The translations under genes and the position numbers were made by a program. The notes beneath the pieces were generated by a model. That model had not been told where the DNA came from. It saw nothing but the letters and a program-made list of their open reading frames with translations, and ran no database searches. This document shows positions 42,222-49,958 of a DNA stretch of 56,934 nt, piece by piece (positions within the stretch are counted from its first letter, which is position 1; each line of letters begins with the position of its first letter). Source of the DNA: an uncultured Eubacteriales bacterium (lineage in GTDB: Bacteria > Bacillota > Clostridia > Oscillospirales > Acutalibacteraceae); contig CAJKBQ010000019.1 in assembly GCA_905198155.1 (NCBI GenBank), positions 1 through 56,934 on the forward strand. Direction: 5' to 3'.

Positions 42222-42249
42222 TTATAACGCGATCCATGGTTTTTGTCAA
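42221..42249 (-). promoter_or_regulatory. Promoter of the 2-oxoglutarate synthesis operon
   Basis: TTGACA (42244-42249), 17-base spacer, TATAAT (42221-42226): full consensus. Confidence 0.9.
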
Positions 42250-42359
42250 GCGGAGACGGGCGGGTTTTGGGGAAAAGATTTGCGAATCGGCGAATCGCAC
42301 AAGTTTAATGCGACACGATTGTGCATTTCGTAGAACTTCAAATTTCTGACGAAATGGCA

Positions 42360-42388
42360 TTGACTTTTTCATTCGACAAATGTAGAAT
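42360..42388 (+). promoter_or_regulatory. Promoter of the blaI-like operon
   Basis: TTGACT (42360-42365), 17-base spacer, TAGAAT (42383-42388). It is overlapped and followed by two BlaI-like sites. Confidence 0.65.
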
Positions 42389-42412
42389 ATAATTGAAGTG
42401 AGACAATTGTAA
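42374..42412 (+). promoter_or_regulatory. Two BlaI/MecI-type operator sites
   Basis: CGACAAATGTAG (42374-42385) and AGACAATTGTAA (42401-42412) both fit the ACA-N2-TGT dyad known for BlaI/MecI repressors. They lie 27 bases apart, one in the spacer and -10, one downstream. Confidence 0.6.
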
Positions 42413-42435
42413 AAATTACGAAAGGAGCAGATTCC

Positions 42436-42831
42436 ATGGAATCGTTCAAAAAATTGCCGGACTGTGAGCTGGACATTATGATGACGGTTTGGCACGCGGA
42501 CGAGCCGGTGACGTCGGCATATGTGGCGGCGCACCTGGCGGAGGCGCAGCGGTGGAAGCCGTCCACCCTGTTGAATTTTCTGGCACGGCTGGTGGAGCGC
42601 GGGTATCTGCGGTGCGAGCGGCAGGGCAAAACCAATGTGTACACACCGCTGATCGCGGAGGAAACGTATGTGAAGCACGAAAGCCGCACGCTGTTTCAGC
42701 GGTTGTACGGCGGCAGCTTGGGACGGATGCTGACGGCGCTGTACGATGGTGCGCCGCTGAGCGACCAAGATCGCGCAGAACTGGAAGTATTTATCGAGCG
42801 TGCGGAACAGCAGAATCGTCCGGAAAAATAA
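42436..42831 (+). CDS. BlaI/MecI/CopY-family repressor
   Basis: 131 residues. The winged helix contains LPDCELDIMMTVWHADEPVTSAYVAAHL and WKPSTLLNFLARLVERGYLRCERQGKTNVYTPLI, a clear BlaI pattern, with a C-terminal dimerisation helix. In known systems it is cleaved after activation of a partner M56 peptidase, which is the next gene, 18 bases away. There is no beta-lactamase in the window. Confidence 0.92.
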   Translation: MESFKKLPDCELDIMMTVWHADEPVTSAYVAAHLAEAQRWKPSTLLNFLARLVERGYLRCERQGKTNVYTPLIAEETYVKHESRTLFQRLYGGSLGRMLTALYDGAPLSDQDRAELEVFIERAEQQNRPEK

Positions 42832-42849
42832 CCGAAAAGGAGAAACGGC

Positions 42850-43797
42850 ATGAACATTCGGTGGGATCAAATCGATTCACTCGTCGAAATTTCGATCGGC
42901 ACGGCGGCGGTGATTGTGCTGCTGCTGGTGGCAGGGGTACTGCTGCGGCAGCGATACACGATGCGGTGGCGCGTGCTTGCGTGGATGCTGGTGGCCGTGC
43001 GGCTGCTGATCCCGGTGCATTTCGGGCGCGGGCTGCCGTCGGTGGAAATTCCGATTCGTCCCGTCCCATCCGCTGCCAGTGTGCCGGAGCCGGTCAGTTC
43101 CGTTCCGGCGGCGTCGCAGCAGACTCAGTCGGAATCTGCGGCGGAATCCGGCAGCGCGTCCGCGTCCGGCACCGGCCGACCGACCGGGCAGCAGGGGAGC
43201 GCCGGGCAGTCGTCCGATTTTGGCGAATCGCAGGCCAAACCGGTGCCGATGCCCGGTGTGGTACGGACGTTAAATCTGCCGCAGATCATCGGGCAGATTT
43301 GGCTGACCGGCGCGCTGGCACTCCTGACATTTCACGCGACCGGCGGGCTGCTGTATCGCCGCCGCGTGCGCAAATCGGCGCAGCCGTGTGACCCGGCAGT
43401 GACAGCGCTGCTGGTGCGGTGCGCAGCGGAAATCGGGCTGCGCCGCCCGGTGCAGGCGGCCGTGGCAGCAGTCCCGACGCCGTTGGCGCTTGCCGGCCGA
43501 CGGCCGACGGTGCTGCTGCCGCCGTCGGTGTGTGCACTGCCGCGCGATGCGCTGCGGATGGTTTTGCTGCACGAACTGATTCATCTGCGGCGCCACGACA
43601 CCGCGCGGAAATGGCTGGTGTTGGCGGCGGCGTGCGTTCATTGGTTCAACCCGCTGGCCTGGGGAATGGTGCGCGCCGCCGGGCAGGACATGGAATCGGT
43701 GTGCGACGACGGCGTGCTGGCGGTGTGCGGCGATGCGTGCCGTGCGGATTACTGCCGACTGCTGCTGGCGGTCGCAGGGCGCGCCCCCGAAAAATGA
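42850..43797 (+). CDS. BlaR1-like M56 metallopeptidase, C-terminally short
   Basis: 315 residues. Membrane helices at about 12-35, 40-56 and 140-162, with a Ser/Ala/Pro linker at 62-125. The zinc site HELIHLRRHD is near residue 241, followed by CVHWFNPLAWGM and MESVCDDGVL. The protein stops at CRLLLAVAGRAPEK, just where other BlaR1-type proteins continue into the last membrane helix and an extracellular sensor. The missing segment has its likeness in the next two genes. So this is a split version, not simply a broken gene, but a nonsense change cannot be excluded. Confidence 0.82.
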   Translation: MNIRWDQIDSLVEISIGTAAVIVLLLVAGVLLRQRYTMRWRVLAWMLVAVRLLIPVHFGRGLPSVEIPIRPVPSAASVPEPVSSVPAASQQTQSESAAESGSASASGTGRPTGQQGSAGQSSDFGESQAKPVPMPGVVRTLNLPQIIGQIWLTGALALLTFHATGGLLYRRRVRKSAQPCDPAVTALLVRCAAEIGLRRPVQAAVAAVPTPLALAGRRPTVLLPPSVCALPRDALRMVLLHELIHLRRHDTARKWLVLAAACVHWFNPLAWGMVRAAGQDMESVCDDGVLAVCGDACRADYCRLLLAVAGRAPEK

Positions 43798-43831
43798 ATA
43801 CCCAGTTTCACATCGGAAAGGAGCATTTCCC

Positions 43832-45235
43832 ATGACAATTTCCCTGATTATTACCATTTTACTTGCAATGACGATCGCGGCAGCCGCGGCGGCAGTCCTT
43901 TGCCGAATCAAAGGCGATTGGTTCGCCGGATGCAGCGGCACCCGTTTTTCGCGCGGCGTGCGGACAATGCGGGCGCGGCTTCGGAACGTCTTTGCGCCGT
44001 CCAAAAAATCCGGCACGGGCTGGGCGGCGCTTGCATTGGCGGCGGTGATCGGGCTGGGCGGATGCTTTTCGCTGACGCCGCAGCCGGGCGGCGCGGTGTC
44101 AAGTGCGGTTTCGTCGAGTACTGCACCATCAAGTATTGCGGCGTCGAGTGTCGCAGCGTCGAGTACGGAGCCGGAGCCGCTGCATTTGGTACGAAGCCGA
44201 GAGCGGATGCGCTGCACCGTTACATGGTGTGCATATATTGATCGGGACGGAATTTTGCACTATGCGCCGGATTTTGTCGCAGAGTGGTCACAGTATGCGC
44301 CGAAATTTTTTGAAGAAGTTCCGGACGGCGCGGTGAAAGCACGAGATATATGCGCGGACGAATGGTTTACGGTGTTGCTGGAAAATGGGACTGTTCGCGT
44401 GCTGCCAATCAATGACCAGGTTTGGGGAATCGGAATGTTGGAGGGGGTGTCGCGTGTACCGGAAGATTTGACGAAAAGCCCCAATGGACAGGTAGCCCGT
44501 ATGGTTGAAAGCTGGACGGATGTGCAGTATCTCGATTGGAATACAGACGATCGGGAGATGGGAACATTGTATAGTTATTACAAGTGGCCATATGCGTTGA
44601 CCGGACCCAGCAAGTCACAGATTGCGGCTTGCGTTCCGACGGCGGCGCAGGTCAAATCGATCGCCTATCCGTTTGGATTGAAGGAACCGGGTTACAGGAT
44701 GAATATCCTCGCACCGGACGAAACGGGATTACAGTGGGACCGTGTGATCCAGCGAACAATGGCTTATCGAAGTACGGACGAGTCGAATTACACCGAATGG
44801 GTGACGATTGCACTGTATGACGACGGTACTGTCCATGCAAGCAACGATGCGGTCGATGCACGAATTAGCCGGTTAACGGATGTGGTGCAGCTGGCCATCA
44901 CCGATTTTTCACTGGCGGCGCTTCGATCAGATGGGACAATCGACGTAATATTTCTGAGCGCCGGCCGGGCGCCGGCTGTACGGATACCAGATGAATGGCG
45001 GACCGGTGTTACACAATTATTCTGCGCACCAGGGCGCGGAGAATTGAACTATATCCAAAAATCTACCGGTGAGATTTACGATGTGATTGAGCGCCGGTCG
45101 ATCGGGGTTTATGAGCAACTGGATCAGTGGGCGGGGATCCCGTTGACCCAGAGCGGAAAAGTGCTCTGGCCGGATATTTTTCGCAACGGCGCATGGTTGG
45201 CTTCGCTGTCCGATATTCAAACAATAACACAATAA
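43832..45235 (+). CDS. Membrane-anchored propeller protein A (BlaR1 C-terminal-like anchor)
   Basis: 467 residues; GAAAGGAG precedes the ATG. N-terminal helix (about 4-24), then CRIKGDWFAGCSGTRFSRGVRTMRARLRNVFAP, a second helix AALALAAVIGLGGC and a Ser/Ala linker. The stretch with RMRARLRN-like basic residues before a last helix resembles the region that follows the peptidase domain in BlaR1-type proteins. From residue about 120 are RCC1-like repeats: LLENGTVRVLPI, IALYDDGTVHAS, LAALRSDGTIDVI. GC content drops in this propeller part, unlike its neighbour, suggesting a mosaic. It may be the sensor of the M56 system. Confidence 0.6.
   Translation: MTISLIITILLAMTIAAAAAAVLCRIKGDWFAGCSGTRFSRGVRTMRARLRNVFAPSKKSGTGWAALALAAVIGLGGCFSLTPQPGGAVSSAVSSSTAPSSIAASSVAASSTEPEPLHLVRSRERMRCTVTWCAYIDRDGILHYAPDFVAEWSQYAPKFFEEVPDGAVKARDICADEWFTVLLENGTVRVLPINDQVWGIGMLEGVSRVPEDLTKSPNGQVARMVESWTDVQYLDWNTDDREMGTLYSYYKWPYALTGPSKSQIAACVPTAAQVKSIAYPFGLKEPGYRMNILAPDETGLQWDRVIQRTMAYRSTDESNYTEWVTIALYDDGTVHASNDAVDARISRLTDVVQLAITDFSLAALRSDGTIDVIFLSAGRAPAVRIPDEWRTGVTQLFCAPGRGELNYIQKSTGEIYDVIERRSIGVYEQLDQWAGIPLTQSGKVLWPDIFRNGAWLASLSDIQTITQ
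43907..44076 (+). repeat. 170-bp perfect direct repeat, copy 1
   Basis: Identical base for base to 45347-45516, offset exactly 1440. It encodes the shared anchor region of the two propeller proteins; sequence on either side diverges quickly. Confidence 0.9.
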
Positions 45236-45271
45236 ATCCACCCAATTTTAATATTGAAAGGAGCCTTTCCC

Positions 45272-46729
45272 ATGACAACTCCTTGGATTTTGACCATTTT
45301 ATTCACCATAACCGTCGCGGCGATTGCGGCCGCTATCCTCTGCCGCATCAAAGGCGATTGGTTCGCCGGATGCAGCGGCACCCGTTTTTCGCGCGGCGTG
45401 CGGACAATGCGGGCGCGGCTTCGGAACGTCTTTGCGCCGTCCAAAAAATCCGGCACGGGCTGGGCGGCGCTTGCATTGGCGGCGGTGATCGGGCTGGGCG
45501 GATGCTTTTCGCTGACACGGCCGGGCGGCGTGGTGTCGGCGTCGAGCATCGCGGCAGTAAGCAGTGCGGTACCCAGTGTTGCGCCGGAGCCGACATCGTC
45601 GGCGGCGGAAAGCCCGGCGAAATTTCAACCGCCGCTGGAGACCGGCGGGTTCCGGATGTTCAGCGAATTAACGACCGGTTCCATCCGCTCCGTGTGGGGC
45701 GGAGAAATGGGCGTACTGCGGGTGCTGACGGGCGACGGGACGGTGTATGCCCGGGGGCATATGCAGGAGGCGCTGCTGCAAGGCGGCGACGGCAGCCGGG
45801 TGGTGCTGCCGGAGCCGATTCGGATGATGGCGGGCGATTTGTTCGTCGGCGAAAGCGGCACGCTGTATCTGTGGTACGACCAGATTCGGATTGATCCGTT
45901 CGAATTGCAGCGCAGCGGACAGATCGACAGCCGCTGGATCACCATCCCGTTCGATCAGCAAGTGGCGCAGATCGTTCCGTTCGGCACGCTGGATTTCCTG
46001 CTGATTACGCCAGACGGCGCGGCGTATACCGTCGGGGAGCGCGCGCTGTACGGCAAATGCGAATCGGCCAAGCCGCTGCCCACGCAGAAGGAACTGTTCC
46101 GGCCGGTGCAGGTGGTGCTGCCGGAGCCAATTACGGCCGGAGCGTATACCGACCTGTGGCTGTATGTGTTGGGACAAAGCGGGACGGTGTACCAGGCACC
46201 GTGCTACGGATATGTATTCGTGGCCGGAGAAGTGCATTACCCATTTGAACCCGGCAAACGCCCGACCGAGCAGGATTCAGTGTTCCGGGCGGTGGACGGC
46301 GCAGCAAACGTGCAGGCCATCGCTGCCGGCAACGAAAACGATGCACTTTGGACGCTGAATGCGGACGGGACAGTGACGGCGTACCGCGTAAACGAGCCGA
46401 TCGACAGCTCCGGATACCGCAAAACGGTTTTGGAAATGACGGCGATGGCAGTGTCGGTGCCGGAACCGATTGCGGAGCTGATTCCGTTTGCGGGGCAGCC
46501 GCTGCTGCGCACGGCGGCGGGCGAATGCTACCAGTGCCGCCCGGACGATCCGCTCCAAACCGAAAAATGCGCCTGGAACGGGGTGTTCCAAGCGCGATCC
46601 TGCGGACGGGAAGTTTTGTTTTACGATGCGGACGGGGTGCTGTGCAGCTATTTCAGCGATAATCCGGACGGATTTTCCCGCGATGCGCTGTGCGTGGTCG
46701 GGTGGCCGGGCATTGTGCTAGCGGACTGA
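45272..46729 (+). CDS. Membrane-anchored propeller protein B
   Basis: 485 residues. The first 80 residues nearly match protein A (helix, IKGDWFAGCSG anchor, second helix ending GLGGCFSL), then a Ser/Pro/Ala linker. The outer domain is different: repeated VLTGDGTVYARG, ESGTLYLWYD, ITPDGAAYTVG, LGQSGTVYQAP, LNADGTVTAY and TAAGECYQC, with the recurrent VVLPEPI between blades. This is a regular seven-or-so-bladed RCC1-like propeller. It has the high GC of the surroundings, unlike protein A. It is in the blaI-M56 operon; a sensory role is inferred. Confidence 0.62.
   Translation: MTTPWILTILFTITVAAIAAAILCRIKGDWFAGCSGTRFSRGVRTMRARLRNVFAPSKKSGTGWAALALAAVIGLGGCFSLTRPGGVVSASSIAAVSSAVPSVAPEPTSSAAESPAKFQPPLETGGFRMFSELTTGSIRSVWGGEMGVLRVLTGDGTVYARGHMQEALLQGGDGSRVVLPEPIRMMAGDLFVGESGTLYLWYDQIRIDPFELQRSGQIDSRWITIPFDQQVAQIVPFGTLDFLLITPDGAAYTVGERALYGKCESAKPLPTQKELFRPVQVVLPEPITAGAYTDLWLYVLGQSGTVYQAPCYGYVFVAGEVHYPFEPGKRPTEQDSVFRAVDGAANVQAIAAGNENDALWTLNADGTVTAYRVNEPIDSSGYRKTVLEMTAMAVSVPEPIAELIPFAGQPLLRTAAGECYQCRPDDPLQTEKCAWNGVFQARSCGREVLFYDADGVLCSYFSDNPDGFSRDALCVVGWPGIVLAD
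45347..45516 (+). repeat. 170-bp perfect direct repeat, copy 2
   Basis: Second copy of the anchor-coding segment; see 43907-44076. Confidence 0.9.
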
Positions 46730-46735
46730 CGAGGA

Positions 46736-47692
46736 TTACCCCCGTCCCACCGCCGCCGCCCGCGCCGCATTGCAGAAATCGTAGTATTCGTCCCACGTTT
46801 GCAGCCCGAATTCGGTCATGATTTCGCCGATGGAGGTGTCATCGCCGGAATACGTCAGCATCAGCAGCCCCAGCAGGCCGTCCGGCTCGCAGACGTGCAG
46901 ATCCGGCCCGTATTTGCGCTGCACTTCCAGCACTTTCGGCCAGTTGTGATCCCAATGCAGAATCCGGTAGTCGAGGTCGATGTCGGCGCAGGCGATCCAT
47001 GGGGAACGATAAGTGGAGCGCGCCAGCACTTTGCCGACCGGATTCAGAATCTGGCCGCAGCCGTGGTCGGCATGGACGGCTGCCACCAGATACGATTGGC
47101 AGCTGTACGCCCAGTATTGCTGCAAAAAACTGCCGTGATGGTGCGACGAAAAGACCAGCAGTTCCGGCCGGCTTTTCATGTACTGTTCGCGCAGGGCGTC
47201 AAAGTGAATATCAAAGCAGATCATCCCGCCGGCGCGGCCGAAATCCGTCTCGATCACCGGGGCTTCGGTGCCGTACGCGATTCCGTTTTTCGTGTGCTCC
47301 GCCGGAACCAGATGATTTTTGCAGTACACGCCGTCGATGGTGCCGCGGCGGTTGAGGAATTGCGTGCAGTTGCGGTACACGCCGTCCAGCCGGGCAGCTG
47401 CGGAGTAGGCGATGTTGCAGTGGTGCTGCACGGCGAGTTCCTGCAAGTGGTCGCGGATTTTGTCGCCGCGGTATTCGTAAAATGCCAGCCGCTCCGGGAT
47501 TGTCCAGCAGTCGGACCGGTCGCACACCTCCGGCAGCACGATCAGATCCGGCCGGAACGCAAAGGCGTTGGCCAGGTGTTCGTCCAGGTATCGGACGGCT
47601 TTATCCAGGCAGGCGGCGGGGGTGCGATCCTCCGCTGCGTCGAAGTGGATTTTGTGCGGCGACAGCGCCAGCGCTTTGATGATTCGACTCAT
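46736..47692 (-). CDS. Carbon-nitrogen hydrolase (nitrilase superfamily), first of two
   Basis: 318 residues. The Glu-Lys-Cys triad is in LIVLPEVCDRS, VYCKNHLVP and GGMICFDIHFD. It ends IMTEFGLQTWDEYYDFCNAA, a tail with the same plan as in the second nitrilase of the locus (EFGLMTCADYY). It probably hydrolyses an amide or carbamoyl bond of a small molecule; the substrate is unknown. AAGGAG precedes the ATG. It diverges from the GntR/LacI regulator gene, and both promoters carry the same palindrome, so it belongs to that regulon. Confidence 0.85.
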   Translation of the reverse strand: MSRIIKALALSPHKIHFDAAEDRTPAACLDKAVRYLDEHLANAFAFRPDLIVLPEVCDRSDCWTIPERLAFYEYRGDKIRDHLQELAVQHHCNIAYSAAARLDGVYRNCTQFLNRRGTIDGVYCKNHLVPAEHTKNGIAYGTEAPVIETDFGRAGGMICFDIHFDALREQYMKSRPELLVFSSHHHGSFLQQYWAYSCQSYLVAAVHADHGCGQILNPVGKVLARSTYRSPWIACADIDLDYRILHWDHNWPKVLEVQRKYGPDLHVCEPDGLLGLLMLTYSGDDTSIGEIMTEFGLQTWDEYYDFCNAARAAAVGRG

Positions 47693-47719
47693 AAAAATTC
47701 TCCTTCATTATTCTAAAAG

Positions 47720-47731
47720 TATACCGGTATA
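47720..47731. promoter_or_regulatory. Operator 1 of the nitrilase/GntR-LacI regulon
   Basis: TATACCGGTATA, a perfect palindrome in the leader of the minus-strand nitrilase gene. Confidence 0.75.
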
Positions 47732-47761
47732 GATTTAACAAAAATCTGCGGTATGCTTTTT

Positions 47762-47789
47762 ATTTTATTCTGAATTCGGAATTTGTCAA
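47762..47789 (-). promoter_or_regulatory. Promoter of the first nitrilase gene
   Basis: TTGACA (47784-47789), 16-base spacer, TAAAAT (47762-47767). Confidence 0.6.
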
Positions 47790-47809
47790 GAGTTTTCGCG
47801 GAATTTTCC

Positions 47810-47838
47810 TTGACAATGGATGCGGAGAATGCTATAAT
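47810..47838 (+). promoter_or_regulatory. Promoter of the regulator and catabolic operon
   Basis: TTGACA (47810-47815), 17-base spacer, TATAAT (47833-47838): full consensus. Confidence 0.9.
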
Positions 47839-47868
47839 CCCATTAAAGCAACCAATTTCTCAAAAAAA

Positions 47869-47884
47869 TATATACCGGTATATA
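47869..47884. promoter_or_regulatory. Operator 2 of the nitrilase/GntR-LacI regulon
   Basis: TATATACCGGTATATA, a perfect 16-base palindrome between the promoter and the ribosome site of the regulator. It contains the core of operator 1. Confidence 0.8.
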
Positions 47885-47905
47885 AACTATAATGGAGGGA
47901 TGCGT

Positions 47906-48922
47906 ATGTCCAAAACCTGCGGATACAAAACCATCGCAGAGACGCTCCGGACGGAGATTCGGTCCGGCGTGCGGCAGCCGGGCGAAGCGCTGCCGCCGGA
48001 GCGTGCATTGAGCCAAAGCCTGAGGGTGGAGCGCGCGACAGTGCGCCGTGCATTGGCGGTGCTGGCGGAAGAAGGCTGGATCGCCACCCGGCCGGGCGTC
48101 GGCTCGGTGGTGAAAGGCGTGCCCGGCGCGTCGGGTGCGCCGGTCGCATTCATCGTGGCATCCCCGGCGGGCGGCGACGCGATCAGCGGCCACCACTTTG
48201 TCGGCCCGGTGTACCGCGCGTTTGCCGGACTGTGCCGCGCCGACGGACTGCGGTGCGTGCAGATGACGGTACTGCCGGACGAGGATGGCAGCGGGCTGCG
48301 GCCGCTGCTGGCGCAGTGCGCAGGGGTGATCCTAGCGGAATGCGTGTCGGACGCACTGGCGGAGACGGTGCGCGCGGCCGGCATTCCGTGCGTGCTGATG
48401 TCCACCCGGCGGCACGGATTCCGGACGGTACTGTGCGACAACGAGGGCGGCATCGCCGACGCGGTTGCGGCGCTGGCGGCGCAGGGACATACGACGATCG
48501 GGTACATCGGCGGCACTGGCGCATTTTGGAATCAGCGCGCCCGGCTGACCGGGTTCCGCCACGCAATGACGGCGCAGGGCTTGTCGCCGGATTGCTGCGT
48601 GCCCGACAGCGGCAGCTGGGGCGCGAGCGGCGGCGAAGCGGCCATGGCGTCGCTGCTGCGGAAATTTCCGGAAATGACGGCGGCGGTAACGGCCAACCAT
48701 GCGCTGGCAGTCGGCGCGGCCCGTGCGGCACAGGCGGCCGACCGTCGCTGCGCGATCATCGGTTTCGGCAGCCCGGACGGAATCTGCGTTTCGCACGACG
48801 GCGTGGCGCGGGAGCTGTACCGCGCGCTGTGCTGCGAACGGGACGCACCGTACCGCGATGCGGCGACGGTACTGTGCGAGGCGGTTTGTGTATACGGCGC
48901 AGCCGAAAAGACGAAAGGATGA
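47906..48922 (+). CDS. GntR/LacI hybrid regulator (AraR-like)
   Basis: 338 residues, start MSKTCGYKTIAETLRTEI six bases after GGAGGG. The N-terminal 70 residues form a GntR winged helix (GEALPPERALSQSLRVERATVRRALAVLAEEGWI). The rest is a LacI-type sugar-binding domain: CAGVILAE, IPCVLMSTRR, GHTTIGYIGG, RLTGFRHAM and AAVTANHALAVGAA. This GntR-LacI layout is that of AraR. It should release the operators when bound to a sugar or related molecule. It is the first gene of the operon it controls. Confidence 0.88.
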   Translation: MSKTCGYKTIAETLRTEIRSGVRQPGEALPPERALSQSLRVERATVRRALAVLAEEGWIATRPGVGSVVKGVPGASGAPVAFIVASPAGGDAISGHHFVGPVYRAFAGLCRADGLRCVQMTVLPDEDGSGLRPLLAQCAGVILAECVSDALAETVRAAGIPCVLMSTRRHGFRTVLCDNEGGIADAVAALAAQGHTTIGYIGGTGAFWNQRARLTGFRHAMTAQGLSPDCCVPDSGSWGASGGEAAMASLLRKFPEMTAAVTANHALAVGAARAAQAADRRCAIIGFGSPDGICVSHDGVARELYRALCCERDAPYRDAATVLCEAVCVYGAAEKTKG

Positions 48923-48928
48923 ATGCAC

Positions 48929-49924
48929 ATGAATATTTTGCTGACGGTGCCGGAGGGCGCCATTAAAACCCGGCATTTCCCGCCGGAATGCATGGCGCGG
49001 CTGCACGCACTGGGGACGGTGGTCGAAAATCCGCTGGGTCGGCCGTTTACCCGCGCGGAACTCAAAGACCGGCTGGCCGACTGCGAGGTGCTGCTGACGC
49101 ACTGGCACACCGTGCCGCAGCTGGACAACGACCTGCTGGACGCCGCGCCGCGCCTGCGGGTGGTGGCGCACTGCGCCGGAACGGTGGCACACGTCGCGAG
49201 CGAAGGCTGCTACGCGCGCGGAATCGTCGTGTTGAGCGCAAACGCGATCATGGCGGAATACGTTGCCGAGGGTGTGCTGGGGATGATGATTGCGTCGCTG
49301 CGCCGGTTCAGCGATTTCAACGACGCCATGCACCGCGGCGTGTGGGCACCGCAGCCGGCGCAGAACCGGTCGCTGCTCGACCTGCGGGTCGGGCTGGTGG
49401 GGCTGGGCACCGTGGGGCGGCGGCTGCTCGACCTGCTGCGGCCGCTGGGCTGCGCGGTGACGGTGTACGACCCATATCTGCCTGCCGACGCGTTGGCGGA
49501 ATGGCCTGCGGCGCACGTCGGGACGCTGGCGGAGGTATTGCGCTGCCCGGTGGTATCGATTCACGCGGCGCAGACGCCCGAAACGTTTCACCTGATCGAC
49601 GCGGCCGCGCTGGCGCAGCTGCCGGACGGTGCGCTGCTGATTAACACGGCGCGCGGGTCGCTGGTGGACACCGGTGCGCTGATTGCGGCGCTGCAAACCG
49701 GTCGAATCTCCGCAGCGCTGGACGTGTACGAGCACGAAGGCGTCGCACAGCCCGCGGCGCTGCGCGACTGTCCCAACGTGCTGCTGCTGCCGCACCAGGC
49801 GGCGGCTCCGGCGGGCGCGCATATGACGAACGGCATCCTCGACGATTTGGCGCGGTACGCGCGCGGGGAGGCGCTGCGGCTGCGCGTGACGCGCAATCAA
49901 TTTTTGCACATGACGCAGGAATAA
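48929..49924 (+). CDS. D-isomer-specific 2-hydroxyacid dehydrogenase
   Basis: 331 residues. NAD-binding Rossmann motif VGLVGLGTVGRRLL near residue 155, catalytic region LINTARGSLVDTGALIAAL (Arg), Glu in ALDVYEHEG and His in LLPHQAAAP. It reduces or oxidises a 2-keto/2-hydroxy acid. Start ATG chosen nine bases after AAAGGA. Second gene in the operon; the substrate is likely an intermediate of the pathway but cannot be named. Confidence 0.9.
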   Translation: MNILLTVPEGAIKTRHFPPECMARLHALGTVVENPLGRPFTRAELKDRLADCEVLLTHWHTVPQLDNDLLDAAPRLRVVAHCAGTVAHVASEGCYARGIVVLSANAIMAEYVAEGVLGMMIASLRRFSDFNDAMHRGVWAPQPAQNRSLLDLRVGLVGLGTVGRRLLDLLRPLGCAVTVYDPYLPADALAEWPAAHVGTLAEVLRCPVVSIHAAQTPETFHLIDAAALAQLPDGALLINTARGSLVDTGALIAALQTGRISAALDVYEHEGVAQPAALRDCPNVLLLPHQAAAPAGAHMTNGILDDLARYARGEALRLRVTRNQFLHMTQE

Positions 49925-49958
49925 CCCGGAGACGAGGAATAGAAAGGAGCGTATGGCT

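Noticed and set aside
42850..43797. The M56 gene as a pseudogene.
   Set aside because: The zinc site and helices are intact, the gene keeps a good ribosome site and the apparently missing part is present in the following genes, so a split arrangement is favoured, though not proven.
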